Shown here: positions 8,228-16,490 of the stretch, piece by piece
Layout of the letters: each line of letters starts with the position of its first letter
Position numbering within the stretch: position 1 is the first letter of the stretch
From: Agromyces sp. CF514
GTDB taxonomy: Bacteria > Actinomycetota > Actinomycetes > Actinomycetales > Microbacteriaceae
Direction of reading: 5' to 3'
NCBI RefSeq assembly: GCF_900113185.1
Contig: NZ_FOZD01000003.1
Location: forward strand, 62,001 to 126,000
DNA: 64,000 nucleotides
Notes under the pieces: model-generated
The model's database searches: none
What the model was told of the DNA's origin: nothing
The model's input: only the letters and a program-made list of their open reading frames with translations
Program-made: the position numbers and the translations under genes

Positions 8228-8262
8228 AGAGCCCCCGCCGGAATCACCCCGACGGGGGCTCT
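8228..8262. terminator. Bidirectional terminator
   Basis: AGAGCCCCCG (8228-8237) pairs perfectly with CGGGGGCTCT (8253-8262). It lies between the convergent 47-aa gene and the VOC gene and can serve both strands. Confidence 0.75.
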
Positions 8263-8286
8263 TCGCGGCCGGGGCGCCGACAGCGC

Positions 8287-8676
8287 TCAGCCCGTGAACT
8301 GCGCCAGCTGGAGCAGATTGCCGCAGGTGTCGTCGAGCACGGCGATGATCACCGGACCCAGGTCGGTCGGCGGTTGGGTGAAGGAGACGCCGAGGGCGGT
8401 CAGGCGCTCGTACTCGGCCCGCACGTCGTCGACGCCGAGCACGCAGTACGGGATGCCGTCGGCGACGAGTGCGTCGACGAACGGCGCGACCGCCGGGTGG
8501 CCCTTCGGCTCGAGCGAGAGCTGCGTGCCATCGGGGCGGCCGGACTCGACGACCGTGAGCCAGCGGTGCTCGCCCATCGGGATGTCGGCGGCGATGTCGA
8601 AGCCGAGCCTGGTCGTGTAGAAGTCGGCGGCGCGTTGCTGGTCGTCGACGAAGATGCTGACGGTCTGCAGTTTCAC
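8287..8676 (-). CDS. VOC-family (glyoxalase/bleomycin-resistance fold) protein
   Basis: The 129-residue protein has the two-module vicinal-oxygen-chelate fold: MKLQTVSIFVDDQQRAADFY at the start, LGFDIAAD, WLTVVE, then the second module with DVRAEYERLTALGVSF and the C-terminal DTCGNLLQLAQF. It may be a metal-dependent lyase or dioxygenase-like enzyme, or a binding protein. I place the start at GTG 8676 because it overlaps the ArsR stop as GTGA and has AAAGGCAG upstream; a GTG at 8700 would add 8 residues but has no ribosome site. It is co-transcribed with the ArsR-type regulator, an arrangement common for VOC and START-domain proteins in actinobacteria. The substrate is unknown. Confidence 0.82.
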   Translation of the reverse strand: MKLQTVSIFVDDQQRAADFYTTRLGFDIAADIPMGEHRWLTVVESGRPDGTQLSLEPKGHPAVAPFVDALVADGIPYCVLGVDDVRAEYERLTALGVSFTQPPTDLGPVIIAVLDDTCGNLLQLAQFTG

Positions 8677-8954
8677 GGGTCTGCCTTTCGTTGGGGCCAC
8701 CGTGCGGAGATCTGCGCCAGTGGCGTGGTGTCGATCGTGTGCAGCTTGTAGCGGCCTCGCCGCTCGGTGCGCACCAGGCCGGCCTGCTCGAGCACGTCGA
8801 GGTGCTGCGACACGGCCTGACGCGTCGGGGTGAGTCCGTGCTTCATCGCGAGCTTCGAGCAGAGCTCGAACAGGGTCTGCTCGTCGCGTTCGAGGAGTTC
8901 GTCGAGCAGCAGGCGCCTGGTCTCGTCTGCGATCGCCTTGAACACGTCGGTCAC
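8673..8954 (-). CDS. ArsR/SmtB-type transcriptional regulator
   Basis: The 93-residue winged-helix protein begins MTDVFKAIADETRRLLLDELL and has the recognition helix TRQAVSQHLDVLEQAGLV followed by the wing RRGRYKLHTID. Cys metal-site motifs of arsenic or cadmium sensors are missing (one Cys, in FELCSKL), so it probably does not sense a metal. I chose GTG 8954 as the start because the promoter at 8961-8990 would place the transcript start on it; a longer frame to 8990 would run through the -35 box. It is coupled to the VOC gene by a 4-base overlap and very likely represses its own operon through the palindrome at 8968-8985. Confidence 0.85.
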   Translation of the reverse strand: MTDVFKAIADETRRLLLDELLERDEQTLFELCSKLAMKHGLTPTRQAVSQHLDVLEQAGLVRTERRGRYKLHTIDTTPLAQISARWPQRKADP

Positions 8955-8960
8955 GCCATC

Positions 8961-8990
8961 ACCATAGGCAAGTATTGACTTGCCTGTCAA
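8961..8990 (-). promoter_or_regulatory. Leaderless promoter with embedded operator for arsR-VOC
   Basis: Read on the minus strand: TTGACA (8990-8985), 18 bases, then TATGGT (8966-8961). The spacer holds a perfect inverted repeat GGCAAGT-caat-ACTTGCC (8985-8968), sitting exactly between -35 and -10 as expected of an ArsR repressor site. Transcription from this -10 would begin at about 8954, the first base of the GTG start codon, so the mRNA is probably leaderless. Confidence 0.75.
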
Positions 8991-9009
8991 GGATCCGCGG
9001 ACGCGGGGC

Positions 9010-9852
9010 TCAGCGCAGGGCCTGCGCGCCGAGCACCGAGAGCAGTTGCAGCTTCTCGGCGCTCTCGCTGCCCGGGACCGCGGTGTAGACGAGCAGGGCG
9101 TGCGACTCGACCGGGTCCACGAGCGACTGGCACGACACCTCGAGTGCGCCGAGCTCGGGGTGGATGAAGTGCTTCACCTCGGTCGGGCGGATGCCGACCT
9201 CGTGCAGCTCCCACACGGTGCGGAACTCGACGCTCTCGGCGAGGAGCAGTTCGACGAGTCGCGCCGCCCGCGAATCGGGTCCGCGGAGCGTCACGACCTC
9301 GCGCAGGCCCGAGGCGAACACGCGGCCGAGGCGGTCGTGGTCGGCCGGGTCGTAGCGCCGACGGGTCGCGGGATCGGCGAACCAGCGGTAGCCGATGCTG
9401 CGCGCCGGTCCGGTCAGGCCCGTGAGGTCGCCGCTGAGCGCGACGCCCAACGGCGTCTGCCGGAGCGTCTCACCCAGCTCGGTCACGATCTCCGCCGGTG
9501 TGTCCTGGAGCCGGTCGAAGATGCGGAGCAGGCCGGGGCCGATGTGGTCGCCGCTCGCGCCGCGTGGCGGCGGCTGGTGCCCGGCGAGGCGGAAGAGATG
9601 GTCGCGCTCGTCGAGCGAGAGGTGCAGGCCCTGGGCGATCGAGGCGATCATGCCCTCGGACGGCTGGGGTCCGCGCTCCTGTTCGAGCCGGGAGTAGTAG
9701 TCGGTGGACATGTGCGCGAGCGCCGCGACCTCTTCGCGCCGCAGTCCGCTCGTGCGACGACGCTGACCGCGCGGGAGCCCCACGTCATCGGGTTGGAGTG
9801 CCTCCCGACGGCGTCGGAGGAAGCCCGCCAGTCCGGCCCGGTCGATCTCCAT
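9010..9852 (-). CDS. MmyB-like XRE-family transcriptional regulator
   Basis: The 280-residue protein has an N-terminal helix-turn-helix (RRTSGLRREEVAALAHMSTDYYSRLEQ within residues 25-60, followed by LHLSLDERDHLFRLAGH) and a C-terminal PAS-like ligand domain. The layout matches the MmyB-like regulators of actinobacteria, which are often next to short-chain dehydrogenase genes that they control and may bind a fatty-acid-type ligand. Here an SDR gene is transcribed divergently from 9997, with a 25-bp palindrome between them. The start at ATG 9852 gives the canonical MEIDRAGLAGFLRRRRE beginning. The ligand and target reaction are unknown. Confidence 0.88.
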   Translation of the reverse strand: MEIDRAGLAGFLRRRREALQPDDVGLPRGQRRRTSGLRREEVAALAHMSTDYYSRLEQERGPQPSEGMIASIAQGLHLSLDERDHLFRLAGHQPPPRGASGDHIGPGLLRIFDRLQDTPAEIVTELGETLRQTPLGVALSGDLTGLTGPARSIGYRWFADPATRRRYDPADHDRLGRVFASGLREVVTLRGPDSRAARLVELLLAESVEFRTVWELHEVGIRPTEVKHFIHPELGALEVSCQSLVDPVESHALLVYTAVPGSESAEKLQLLSVLGAQALR

Positions 9853-9901
9853 GCCGCATCCTTCGATGCGCGGTTCCTGTCTACCGCGGATGCCGCGCCG
9901 C

Positions 9902-9926
9902 ATCCACGGATCGCCGATCCGTGGAT
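9902..9926. promoter_or_regulatory. 25-bp palindromic operator between regulator and SDR
   Basis: ATCCACGGATCG (9902-9913) is followed by one base and its exact reverse complement CGATCCGTGGAT (9915-9926). It lies 50 bases from the regulator start and 71 from the SDR start, so one dimer could control both divergent promoters. Confidence 0.7.
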
Positions 9927-9996
9927 CGACCGTGCCTGAATGCCGACGGCGCACCCGGTGAGACTGGACGGCGTCATCCGACGACAGGAGAACCCC

Positions 9997-10941
9997 ATGG
10001 CCCGCAGGACACCGGACACCACCGTTCCCGACCTCACCGGCCGGCGAGCCGTCGTCACCGGCGCGAGCGACGGCATCGGACTCGGCTTGGCCCGCAGGCT
10101 GGCGGCTGCGGGTGCCGACGTTCTGCTGCCCGTGCGCAACGAGGCCAAGGGCGAGGCCGCGCTCGCCGCGATCCGTCACGAGACGCCCGAGGCGAAGGTG
10201 TCGCTCAGGTCCCTGGACCTCTCCTCGCTCGCGTCGGTGGCGGCGCTCGGCGCCGAGTTGCGCGCCGAGGGGCGGCCGATCGACATCCTGATCAACAACG
10301 CCGGCGTCATGACCCCGCCCGATCGGCAGATGACGGCCGACGGGTTCGAGCTGCAGTTCGGCACCAACCACCTCGGCCACTTCGCGCTCGTCGCGGGGCT
10401 GCTCCCGCTGCTGCGCGCCGGCCGCGCGAGGGTGACCTCGCAGGTCAGCATCGCGGCGAACAGCGGCCGCATCAACTGGGGCGACCTGAACTGGGAACGC
10501 TCGTACGACGGCATGGCCGCCTACAGCCAGTCGAAGATCGCGTTCGGGCTCTTCGGCCTCGAGCTCGACCGCCGCAGTTGCGCCGAAGGGTGGGGCATCT
10601 CGAGCAACCTGTCCCATCCGGGCATCGCCCCGACGAACCTGCTCGCCGCGCGGTCGGAGCTCGGTCGCGACCAGGAGGTGTCCGGACGGCGGATCATCCG
10701 CGTGCTGTCGAGCCGCGGCATCCTGCTCGGCACGGTCGAGAGCGCGATGCTGCCCGCGCTCCGGGCGGCGACCTCGCCCGATGCGGCGGGCGGCAGCTTC
10801 ACCGGGCCGCGCGGCCTCGGCCACCTCGGCGGCGCGCCCGGTCCGCAGAAGCTCTACTCGCGCCTGCGCAGCGAGGAGGAGGCGGCACGGGTCTGGCAGG
10901 TCTCGGAGGAGCTCACGGGCGTCCGGGTGCCGGCGGCTTGA
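9997..10941 (+). CDS. Short-chain dehydrogenase/reductase
   Basis: The 314-residue protein has the classical SDR elements: the cofactor motif TGASDGIG (about residues 29-36), LINNAGV (about 99-105), the catalytic Ser in [10 protein letters not shown] and YSQSK (about 177-181). The long C-terminal part and the NHLGHFAL block resemble the retinol-dehydrogenase/protochlorophyllide-reductase-like subgroup that accompanies MmyB-type regulators. It should carry out an NAD(P)-dependent oxidation or reduction of a carbonyl or alcohol. GGAG lies 6 bases before ATG 9997. It is monocistronic and ends at a strong hairpin. The substrate is unknown. Confidence 0.87.
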   Translation: MARRTPDTTVPDLTGRRAVVTGASDGIGLGLARRLAAAGADVLLPVRNEAKGEAALAAIRHETPEAKVSLRSLDLSSLASVAALGAELRAEGRPIDILINNAGVMTPPDRQMTADGFELQFGTNHLGHFALVAGLLPLLRAGRARVTSQVSIAANSGRINWGDLNWERSYDGMAAYSQSKIAFGLFGLELDRRSCAEGWGISSNLSHPGIAPTNLLAARSELGRDQEVSGRRIIRVLSSRGILLGTVESAMLPALRAATSPDAAGGSFTGPRGLGHLGGAPGPQKLYSRLRSEEEAARVWQVSEELTGVRVPAA

Positions 10942-10968
10942 CGGCCGACCGCGGCATCCGTCGTACGA

Positions 10969-11006
10969 CGAAGCCCCCGCCGGCATGCGCTCCGGCGGGG
11001 GCTTCG
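10969..11006. terminator. Strong bidirectional terminator
   Basis: A perfect 15-bp stem: CGAAGCCCCCGCCGG (10969-10983) and its complement (10992-11006) with an 8-base loop. It separates the convergent SDR and binding-protein genes. Confidence 0.8.
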
Positions 11007-11025
11007 ATCATCGGATCGGGCTCGA

Positions 11026-12108
11026 TCAGGGGTAGGGCAGCGTCTCGGGTCCGGCGTTGTCGATGCCGAGCAGCTCCTGCGCCTTCTCGAGGTAGACGAG
11101 CTGCGACGCGTCGAACTCGATGGGCTCGAGCGACTGCGTCTCGATCGTGGTGTCCCACGCGTCGGCGTCGAAGTACAGGTTCGAGCAGGCGAGGTGCCCG
11201 TCGAGCACCCAGGGGCTCTCGCTGTCGCGCAGCGCCGAGACGTCGAAGTCGTTGGCCTCGTAGATGTCGAGCACCGAGTCGACGTTCTCGGGGAACTCGC
11301 CGGGAGCCGGTGCGGTCATGTAGTCGGTCGCCTTGAGCGTCGCCCGCAGGAACCGCACGAGCGTGTTCGGGTTCTCGGCGACCCAGCCGCTGCCGGCCAC
11401 CTGCACGTCGTTCGCCCAGTTGCGCAGCGACTCGACGATGACGTTCGCCCCGTGCTCCTCGAGCGCGGGCAGGTCGTCGGCGTAGAACGGCTGCATCGAG
11501 ATGCGGTCGTTCACGAAGAACTCGGTCCACGACTCGGAGCCGGGCCCCGGGTAGACGACCTCGGTCTGCACCGTGTCGAGGTCCCAGCCCTCCTCCTTCA
11601 GCACGAGCTTGCGCTGGAACTCGGCAGGGTCGCCCGGCGTGCCGGCGAGCACGATCGACGTGCCCTCGAGGTCCTCGACCTTCGTGATGCCCTGCTGGGC
11701 GGCGAAGTCGAAGTTCTGGCGGCAATAGTGCCCGCCGACCAGGTCGACCTCGACACCGCCCCGGATCGCCTCGATGACGGTGCCGGTCGACTCGACGCCG
11801 ATGTCGGCGCTGCCGCTCGCGACGGCGGCGGTGACGTTGTCGGCGGTGATGACCTCGACCGTGAGGCCCTCCTCGTCGTAGTAGCCGAGGTCGGTCGCGA
11901 GCACGTACATCGAGTACATCGTGATGTCGGGGAAGGGGATGGCCACCGTGATCTCGGTGTCCTCGGCTGGGCCGGGCTCGCCGTCGCCGAGCGTGACGGG
12001 CTCGGCTTCGGCCGTGCCGCCGTCGGTCGCCGCGCATCCGGCGAGCAGCGTGAGTGCTGCAAGGCCGGCGGCCGCGATCAGGCCGTGTCGTCGAATGGAT
12101 CTGCGCAT
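11026..12108 (-). CDS. NMT1/THI5-like ABC substrate-binding lipoprotein
   Basis: The 360-residue protein has a lipoprotein signal (LTLLAGC, Cys25) and a periplasmic-binding fold of the nitrate/sulfonate/thiamine-precursor group: ITVAIPFPDITMYSMYVLATDLGYYDEEGLTVE near residue 53, SADIGVESTGTVIEAI, and two lobes. It stands alone, convergent with the SDR gene, with no permease nearby. The importer operon at 4867-7408 has no binding protein and belongs to the same importer class, and both genes carry the same operator, so I infer that this is its missing subunit. GGAGAG precedes ATG 12108. The HYCRQNFDFAAQQG block may be part of the ligand pocket; the ligand is unknown. Confidence 0.83.
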   Translation of the reverse strand: MRRSIRRHGLIAAAGLAALTLLAGCAATDGGTAEAEPVTLGDGEPGPAEDTEITVAIPFPDITMYSMYVLATDLGYYDEEGLTVEVITADNVTAAVASGSADIGVESTGTVIEAIRGGVEVDLVGGHYCRQNFDFAAQQGITKVEDLEGTSIVLAGTPGDPAEFQRKLVLKEEGWDLDTVQTEVVYPGPGSESWTEFFVNDRISMQPFYADDLPALEEHGANVIVESLRNWANDVQVAGSGWVAENPNTLVRFLRATLKATDYMTAPAPGEFPENVDSVLDIYEANDFDVSALRDSESPWVLDGHLACSNLYFDADAWDTTIETQSLEPIEFDASQLVYLEKAQELLGIDNAGPETLPYP

Positions 12109-12177
12109 GACTCTCCGTTCTCAAGGGGTGGCTCGAACAGGGCCTGCCGCAGAGTGCGGGGCCTCGTGCGAATTGAC

Positions 12178-12197
12178 GGATACCGTATCCAAAATCC
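12178..12197 (-). promoter_or_regulatory. Operator B, upstream of the binding-protein gene
   Basis: The perfect palindrome GGATACCGTATCC occupies 12178-12190. Read on the minus strand it is TTTTGGATACGGTATCC, so it points toward the gene starting at 12108 and shares TTGGATACGGTATCC with the site at 12346. The 299-base gap between the two divergent genes otherwise shows no gene. Confidence 0.75.
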
Positions 12198-12345
12198 GGT
12201 CGACTGTCTACGGATCGGGCCGAAGCCGATGGTTACGGTTGGATTGCGGGGCCACTCGGGCGATTGCGGGGGTCAGTCGCAAGGGTCGGGCCGGGGAGAT
12301 CGGATGTCGGCGCCGACGGCGAAACGGTGGACACCTCGTCGCAAA

Positions 12346-12364
12346 TTGGATACGGTATCCAGAA
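12346..12364 (+). promoter_or_regulatory. Operator C, upstream of the ring-cleavage operon
   Basis: TTGGATACGGTATCCAGAA at 12346-12364 contains the perfect palindrome GGATACGGTATCC (12348-12360), 48 bases before the ATG at 12408. It is the plus-strand twin of operator B and matches operator A over 17 of 20 bases. Confidence 0.75.
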
Positions 12365-12407
12365 ATCACGACATCGAACGTCGTGACTGAAGCGGGAGCG
12401 AGGGCGG

Positions 12408-13412
12408 ATGCGAGCGGCACGACTGCAGACCAACGGCCTCGCGGGCCTGCACGTCGCCGACGTGCAGCGCCCGACTCCCGAGCCGGGCGAGGTGCTCATC
12501 GCCGTCGAGGCCGTGAGCCTCAACCAGCTCGACCTCAACGTCATCGCCGGGCACGGTCCGGGACGCGCTGCACGCCTGCCGCGCGTGCTCGGCCTCGACC
12601 CCGCGGGGGTCGTCGTCGAGCTCGGCGAGGGCGTGGACGCCGGTCGTCTCGGCCAGCCGGTCGTGGCGAAGCCGAACATCCCCTGCGGCGACTGCGTGCA
12701 CTGCGCGCTCGGCCACGAGGCCGACTGCCCGTCGCAGACCGTGCTCGGGGTGCACCGCGACGGGGGAGCGGCCGAGTTCGTCGTCGTGCCCGCCCGCAAC
12801 GCGTTCGACCGGCACGGCCTCGACGCGGCGACCGCGAGCGCGACCGTGCACAGCCTGCCGATCGTCGTCAACGCGTTCGATGCCGCCGCCGTCACCGCCG
12901 CCGACCGCGTGCTCGTCACGGGCGCGGGCGGCACGCTCGGGCACGCGGCCGTCGCCTACGCCAGGTTCCTGGGCGCGACGGTCGTGGCCGCGTCGCGCAG
13001 CGAACTCCCCCGCATCGACGGGGTCGAGCCGATCGTCGCCGCCGATGCAGGCGAGCTCGGCGAGCGCCTCGCGGAGGCCGAGCCGTTCGACGTCGCGATC
13101 GACGTGAGCGGCCACGGCGCCACGATCGCCGCGGGCGTCGCCGCCCTCGGCTGGGGCGGGCGAGCCGTGTTCTGCTCCGCCTCCGTCGACGCGCGCCTCG
13201 AACTCGACGCTCGCGACCTGTACCTGAAGCGCAAGCAGCTGCGCGGCGTCGCGAGCGCCGACTACGAGCACGTGCGCCGCGCACTGCGGCACGTGCAGAA
13301 CGGCACGATCGCGCCGATCATCGGCTCGCGGCATCCGCTCGACGACATCGTCGGCGCGTACCGCGGCTTCGGCGCCTCGCCGAGGGGCAAGGTGGTCATC
13401 GATGTGGTGTGA
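12408..13412 (+). CDS. Zinc-type medium-chain dehydrogenase/reductase
   Basis: The 334-residue protein has an N-terminal GroES-like domain, the structural-zinc cysteine cluster CGDCVHCALGHEADC (about residues 88-102) and a Rossmann domain with VLVTGAGGTLGHAAVAYARFLGA (about 165). It resembles alcohol dehydrogenases and quinone/enoyl reductases of the MDR superfamily. The proximal catalytic zinc ligands are unclear: no Cys is seen near residue 40, where NQLDLN occurs instead, so it may be a reductase rather than an alcohol dehydrogenase. It is the first gene of the ring-cleavage operon, 48 bases after operator C. Its substrate is probably an intermediate of that pathway. Confidence 0.8.
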   Translation: MRAARLQTNGLAGLHVADVQRPTPEPGEVLIAVEAVSLNQLDLNVIAGHGPGRAARLPRVLGLDPAGVVVELGEGVDAGRLGQPVVAKPNIPCGDCVHCALGHEADCPSQTVLGVHRDGGAAEFVVVPARNAFDRHGLDAATASATVHSLPIVVNAFDAAAVTAADRVLVTGAGGTLGHAAVAYARFLGATVVAASRSELPRIDGVEPIVAADAGELGERLAEAEPFDVAIDVSGHGATIAAGVAALGWGGRAVFCSASVDARLELDARDLYLKRKQLRGVASADYEHVRRALRHVQNGTIAPIIGSRHPLDDIVGAYRGFGASPRGKVVIDVV

Positions 13413-13463
13413 CGCCCGCCCCGCCCGTGCACGAGCCAGAACCCGTCGAGAGGACCCGACCCG

Positions 13464-14732
13464 ATGAACACGCACCAGCGCGAGGCAGGCCCGCTCGGCG
13501 GCATCCGCGTGATCGAGCTCGGCCAGTACATCTCGGGGCCGTACGCCGCCAAGCTGCTCGCCGACCTCGGCGCAGACGTCGTCAAGGTCGAGGCGCCCGA
13601 GGGCGACCCGATGCGGCGGTGGGAGGGCAGCGGCGCGATGAGCCCGCAGTTCGCCGCCTACAACCGCGGCAAGCGGGCCGTGACGCTCGACCTCAAGACC
13701 GCCGAAGGGCTCGCCGCGCTGCTCGAGCTCGCGCGCACGGCCGACGTGCTCATCGAGAACTTCCGCCCGGGCGTCGCCACGCGACTCGGCTTCGGGCCGG
13801 AGGCACTGCGCGCGCTGAACCCCCGGCTGATCACGTGCTCGATCACGGGCTTCGGCGCAGACGGGCCGTACGCGAAGCGGCCCGCCTACGACACGGTCAT
13901 CTCCGCGGTCGGCGCGATGTACAGCCAGGTCGTGCCCGCCGAGACCCTGCGCCCGCTCGGGCCCGCGTTCTCCGACCTGCTCTCGGGCATGTCCGCCTCT
14001 CAGGCCGTGCTCGCGGCGCTGCACGCGCGGGACGCCCGGGACGCCCGCGACCGCGCCGGCGACGGCGGGGGCGCAGGCACGGGCGAGGGCGAGCACGTCG
14101 AGGTGTCGATGGTCGGCTCGCTCATCGACTTCCTCACCGAGGCCGCGTCGACCTACCTCGAGACCGGCCAGGTCGCCGGGCCCGACTCCCGGCCGCGACG
14201 GGCGCAGGCCTACGCGTGCGTCGGCTCCGACGGTCGCGCGTTCGTCATCCACATGTCGGTGCCCGAGAAGTTCTGGGTCGGACTCGTCGAGGTGCTCGAG
14301 ACGCCGTCGCTGGCCTCCGACCCCCGTTTCTCGACCCGTGAGGCGCGCGTGCGCAACTACGACGAGCTCGACGTCGAGCTCAAGGCGATCACCGAGCGGA
14401 TGCCGCGGCAGCACTGGCTCGACCGGCTCGCGGCCGCCGACATCCCGCACGGCCCGTTGAACACCGTCGCCGACCTGTTCGACGACCCCCAGATCGCGTC
14501 GATGGGCCTCGTCGAGGAGATCGTCGGACACGACGGCGACCCGCTGCGGGTTCCTGCACCGAGCACGAGGTTCCACCGCAGCGGCCGGCCCGAGCTGTGT
14601 GCGGCACCCCGCCTCGGCGCGGACAATGGGGCCGTGCTCGGCGGTGAGGGCGACGCACGCTGGGGCGACGCCGAGCGCTCCGCCGAGGCATCCGGTCATC
14701 CTGCACCCGTCACCGAAGGGACCCCCGCATGA
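13464..14732 (+). CDS. CaiB/BaiF-type (family III) CoA-transferase
   Basis: The 422-residue protein starts with LGGIRVIELGQYISGPYAAKLLADLGADVVKVE and has the catalytic Asp in AFSDLLSG (Asp171), both hallmarks of formyl-CoA-transferase-like enzymes. It moves CoA between carboxylic acids, activating an acid for degradation. A Gly/Asp-rich insertion (about residues 190-210, RDRAGDGGGAGTGEGEH) and a loose C-terminal tail are unusual. The last 4 bases overlap the next gene (ATGA). In this operon it may activate an aromatic acid or a ring-cleavage product. The substrate cannot be told from sequence. Confidence 0.86.
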   Translation: MNTHQREAGPLGGIRVIELGQYISGPYAAKLLADLGADVVKVEAPEGDPMRRWEGSGAMSPQFAAYNRGKRAVTLDLKTAEGLAALLELARTADVLIENFRPGVATRLGFGPEALRALNPRLITCSITGFGADGPYAKRPAYDTVISAVGAMYSQVVPAETLRPLGPAFSDLLSGMSASQAVLAALHARDARDARDRAGDGGGAGTGEGEHVEVSMVGSLIDFLTEAASTYLETGQVAGPDSRPRRAQAYACVGSDGRAFVIHMSVPEKFWVGLVEVLETPSLASDPRFSTREARVRNYDELDVELKAITERMPRQHWLDRLAAADIPHGPLNTVADLFDDPQIASMGLVEEIVGHDGDPLRVPAPSTRFHRSGRPELCAAPRLGADNGAVLGGEGDARWGDAERSAEASGHPAPVTEGTPA

Positions 14733-15592
14733 GCGGCATCGACGACCTCGTCGCGATCGACGTGCACACGCACCCCCAGACCGAGGAGTTCCTCGCGGCG
14801 ATGGGGCAGCGGCACCAGCAGATGGCGAAGCACTTCGGACGCGAGCGGCCGGTCGTGAGCTTCGCCGAGCAGGCCGACCAGTACCGCGACCGAAGGATGA
14901 TGGCGGTCATCGTCAACTCCGACTCCGAGACGACCTCGGGCATCAAGGGCGCGCCGAACGACCTGCTCGGCCAGGCGCAGGTCGACCACCCCGACGTGTT
15001 CCTCGCGTTCGCGGGCATCGACCCGTGGAAGGGCGAGGCCGCGATCGCGGAGATCCGCCGCATGCACGCCGAGTACGGCATCAAGGGCGTCGGCGAGCTG
15101 AACCCGTCGCGGCAGAAGTTCCTCGCGAACGACCGGCGCTTCTTCCCGATCTGGGAGACGTGCGCCGAGCTCGGGCTCGTCGTGATGTTCCACTCGGGCT
15201 TTCCGGGCGCCGGGGCGGGCACGCCGGGCGGCGGCGGGTACCGCCTCGAGAACGCCAGGCCCGTGCCCTACATCGACGACGTCGCCGCCGCGTTCCCCGA
15301 GCTCAAGATCATCAGTGCGCACCCGGCGTGGCCGTGGCACCTCGAGAACCTCGCGATGGTCTGGCACAAGTCCAACGTGTACCTCGACCTGTCGGGCTGG
15401 GCCCCCAAGTACCTGCCGCCCGAGGTCGTGCGCTACGCCGACTCGCTCATCAGCGACCGCGTGCTCTTCGGATCGGACTGGCCCGTGATGACCGCCGACC
15501 GATGGATGACCGAGTTCGACGCGCTCGGCCTGAAGCCAGAGTCGCGGCGCAAGATCCTGCTCGACAACGCCCGCACGCTGTTCGGGCTCTGA
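14729..15592 (+). CDS. Amidohydrolase-2 family protein (ACMSD/resorcylate-decarboxylase-like)
   Basis: The 287-residue protein has the VAIDVHTHPQ metal motif at residues 8-17, a central His in VVMFHSGFPG (about 152), ISAHPAWPW (about 196) and the catalytic Asp in LFGSDWPVM (about 250). This arrangement is that of metal-dependent decarboxylases or hydrolases in the ACMSD, gamma-resorcylate decarboxylase and 4-oxalomesaconate hydratase group. Such enzymes commonly remove a carboxylate from an aromatic acid or act just after ring cleavage. It is coupled to the CoA-transferase by ATGA and followed by the dioxygenase genes, so a place in the same aromatic pathway is likely. Confidence 0.83.
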   Translation: MSGIDDLVAIDVHTHPQTEEFLAAMGQRHQQMAKHFGRERPVVSFAEQADQYRDRRMMAVIVNSDSETTSGIKGAPNDLLGQAQVDHPDVFLAFAGIDPWKGEAAIAEIRRMHAEYGIKGVGELNPSRQKFLANDRRFFPIWETCAELGLVVMFHSGFPGAGAGTPGGGGYRLENARPVPYIDDVAAAFPELKIISAHPAWPWHLENLAMVWHKSNVYLDLSGWAPKYLPPEVVRYADSLISDRVLFGSDWPVMTADRWMTEFDALGLKPESRRKILLDNARTLFGL

Positions 15593-15647
15593 GACGCGGC
15601 ATCCGAGCACCGAGAACCGAGAACCGAGACGCTGAGGAAGGCCGTAC

Positions 15648-16490
15648 ATGGCACAGCTCGTGATGGCGGCGGCAACGCCCCACAACCCGCTGCTCTGGCG
15701 CGCGATGCGCGACCCGATGCCCGACGACCTCGCGGGCGTCGCGGCGAACTTCGACCGGTTCCGGAGGTCGTTCGCCGCCCACGACGTCGACGTGGTCGTC
15801 GTGATCGGCACCGACCACCTGCGGCAGTTCTCGTACGACCACTCGCCGGCGTTCGTCGTCGGCAAGGCCGAGTCGTACCACGGCACGTGGGAGAACGAGG
15901 TGCGCACCTTCGGCATGGAGTACGTCGAGCTCGAGGGGCACCGCGAGCTCGCCGACGAGATCACGGGCCGCCGCGTGCAGCCTGAGACGATCGACCTCTC
16001 GGTGAGCCTCGAGTGGCGGCTCGACCACAGCTTCGTGATCCCCCTGCAGTACGTGCGGCCCGAGCTCGACGTGCCCGTCGTACCGATCCACACGAACGCG
16101 TCGATGCCGCCCGTGCCGTCGGTGCGCCGCTTCATCGCGCTCGGCGAGCACGTGCGCTCGGCCATCGAGGGCTGGGAGACCGACGCGCGCGTCGCCCTGC
16201 TCACCTCGGGCCACATGGCCAACGACGTCGGCGGCCCGCGCACCTTCGCCGGCTCCCCCGACCCCGAGTTCGACCGGGCCGCGGCCGCGTGGATGCGCGA
16301 CGGCGACCTCGACGGCGCGATCGCCGGCTGCAGCGACTTCGACCGCATGCTCGACGCCGGTTGCATGACCTACCAGTACCTCAACGCCGTCGCCGCGCTC
16401 GCCGCGATGGGCGGCCGCCCCGCCGACTTCGCCGACGTGACCGAGTCGCGGTTCGCGTCGAGCCCCTTCTTCCTGTGGGAGACCCGCTGA
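15648..16490 (+). CDS. LigB-like class III extradiol ring-cleavage dioxygenase, catalytic subunit
   Basis: The 280-residue protein is of the LigB superfamily. It has TPHNP at 10-14 and GTDH at 54-57, so His12 and His57 match the iron ligands His12 and His61 of protocatechuate 4,5-dioxygenase LigB. Another conserved region is LDHSFVIPLQY (about 126-136), which contributes the second-sphere His, and the C-terminal VTESRFASSPF could supply the Glu ligand. It should insert both atoms of O2 into a catecholic or related ring next to the hydroxyls. The next gene encodes a LigA-like small subunit and overlaps by one base. The substrate may be a carboxylated catechol or a hydroxylated heteroaromatic. 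Confidence 0.85.
   Translation: MAQLVMAAATPHNPLLWRAMRDPMPDDLAGVAANFDRFRRSFAAHDVDVVVVIGTDHLRQFSYDHSPAFVVGKAESYHGTWENEVRTFGMEYVELEGHRELADEITGRRVQPETIDLSVSLEWRLDHSFVIPLQYVRPELDVPVVPIHTNASMPPVPSVRRFIALGEHVRSAIEGWETDARVALLTSGHMANDVGGPRTFAGSPDPEFDRAAAAWMRDGDLDGAIAGCSDFDRMLDAGCMTYQYLNAVAALAAMGGRPADFADVTESRFASSPFFLWETR

Noticed and set aside
9010..10986. A 658-codon frame extending the MmyB-like regulator upstream
   Set aside because: Only the last 280 codons are regulator. The upstream part is antisense to the SDR gene and crosses the operator palindrome.
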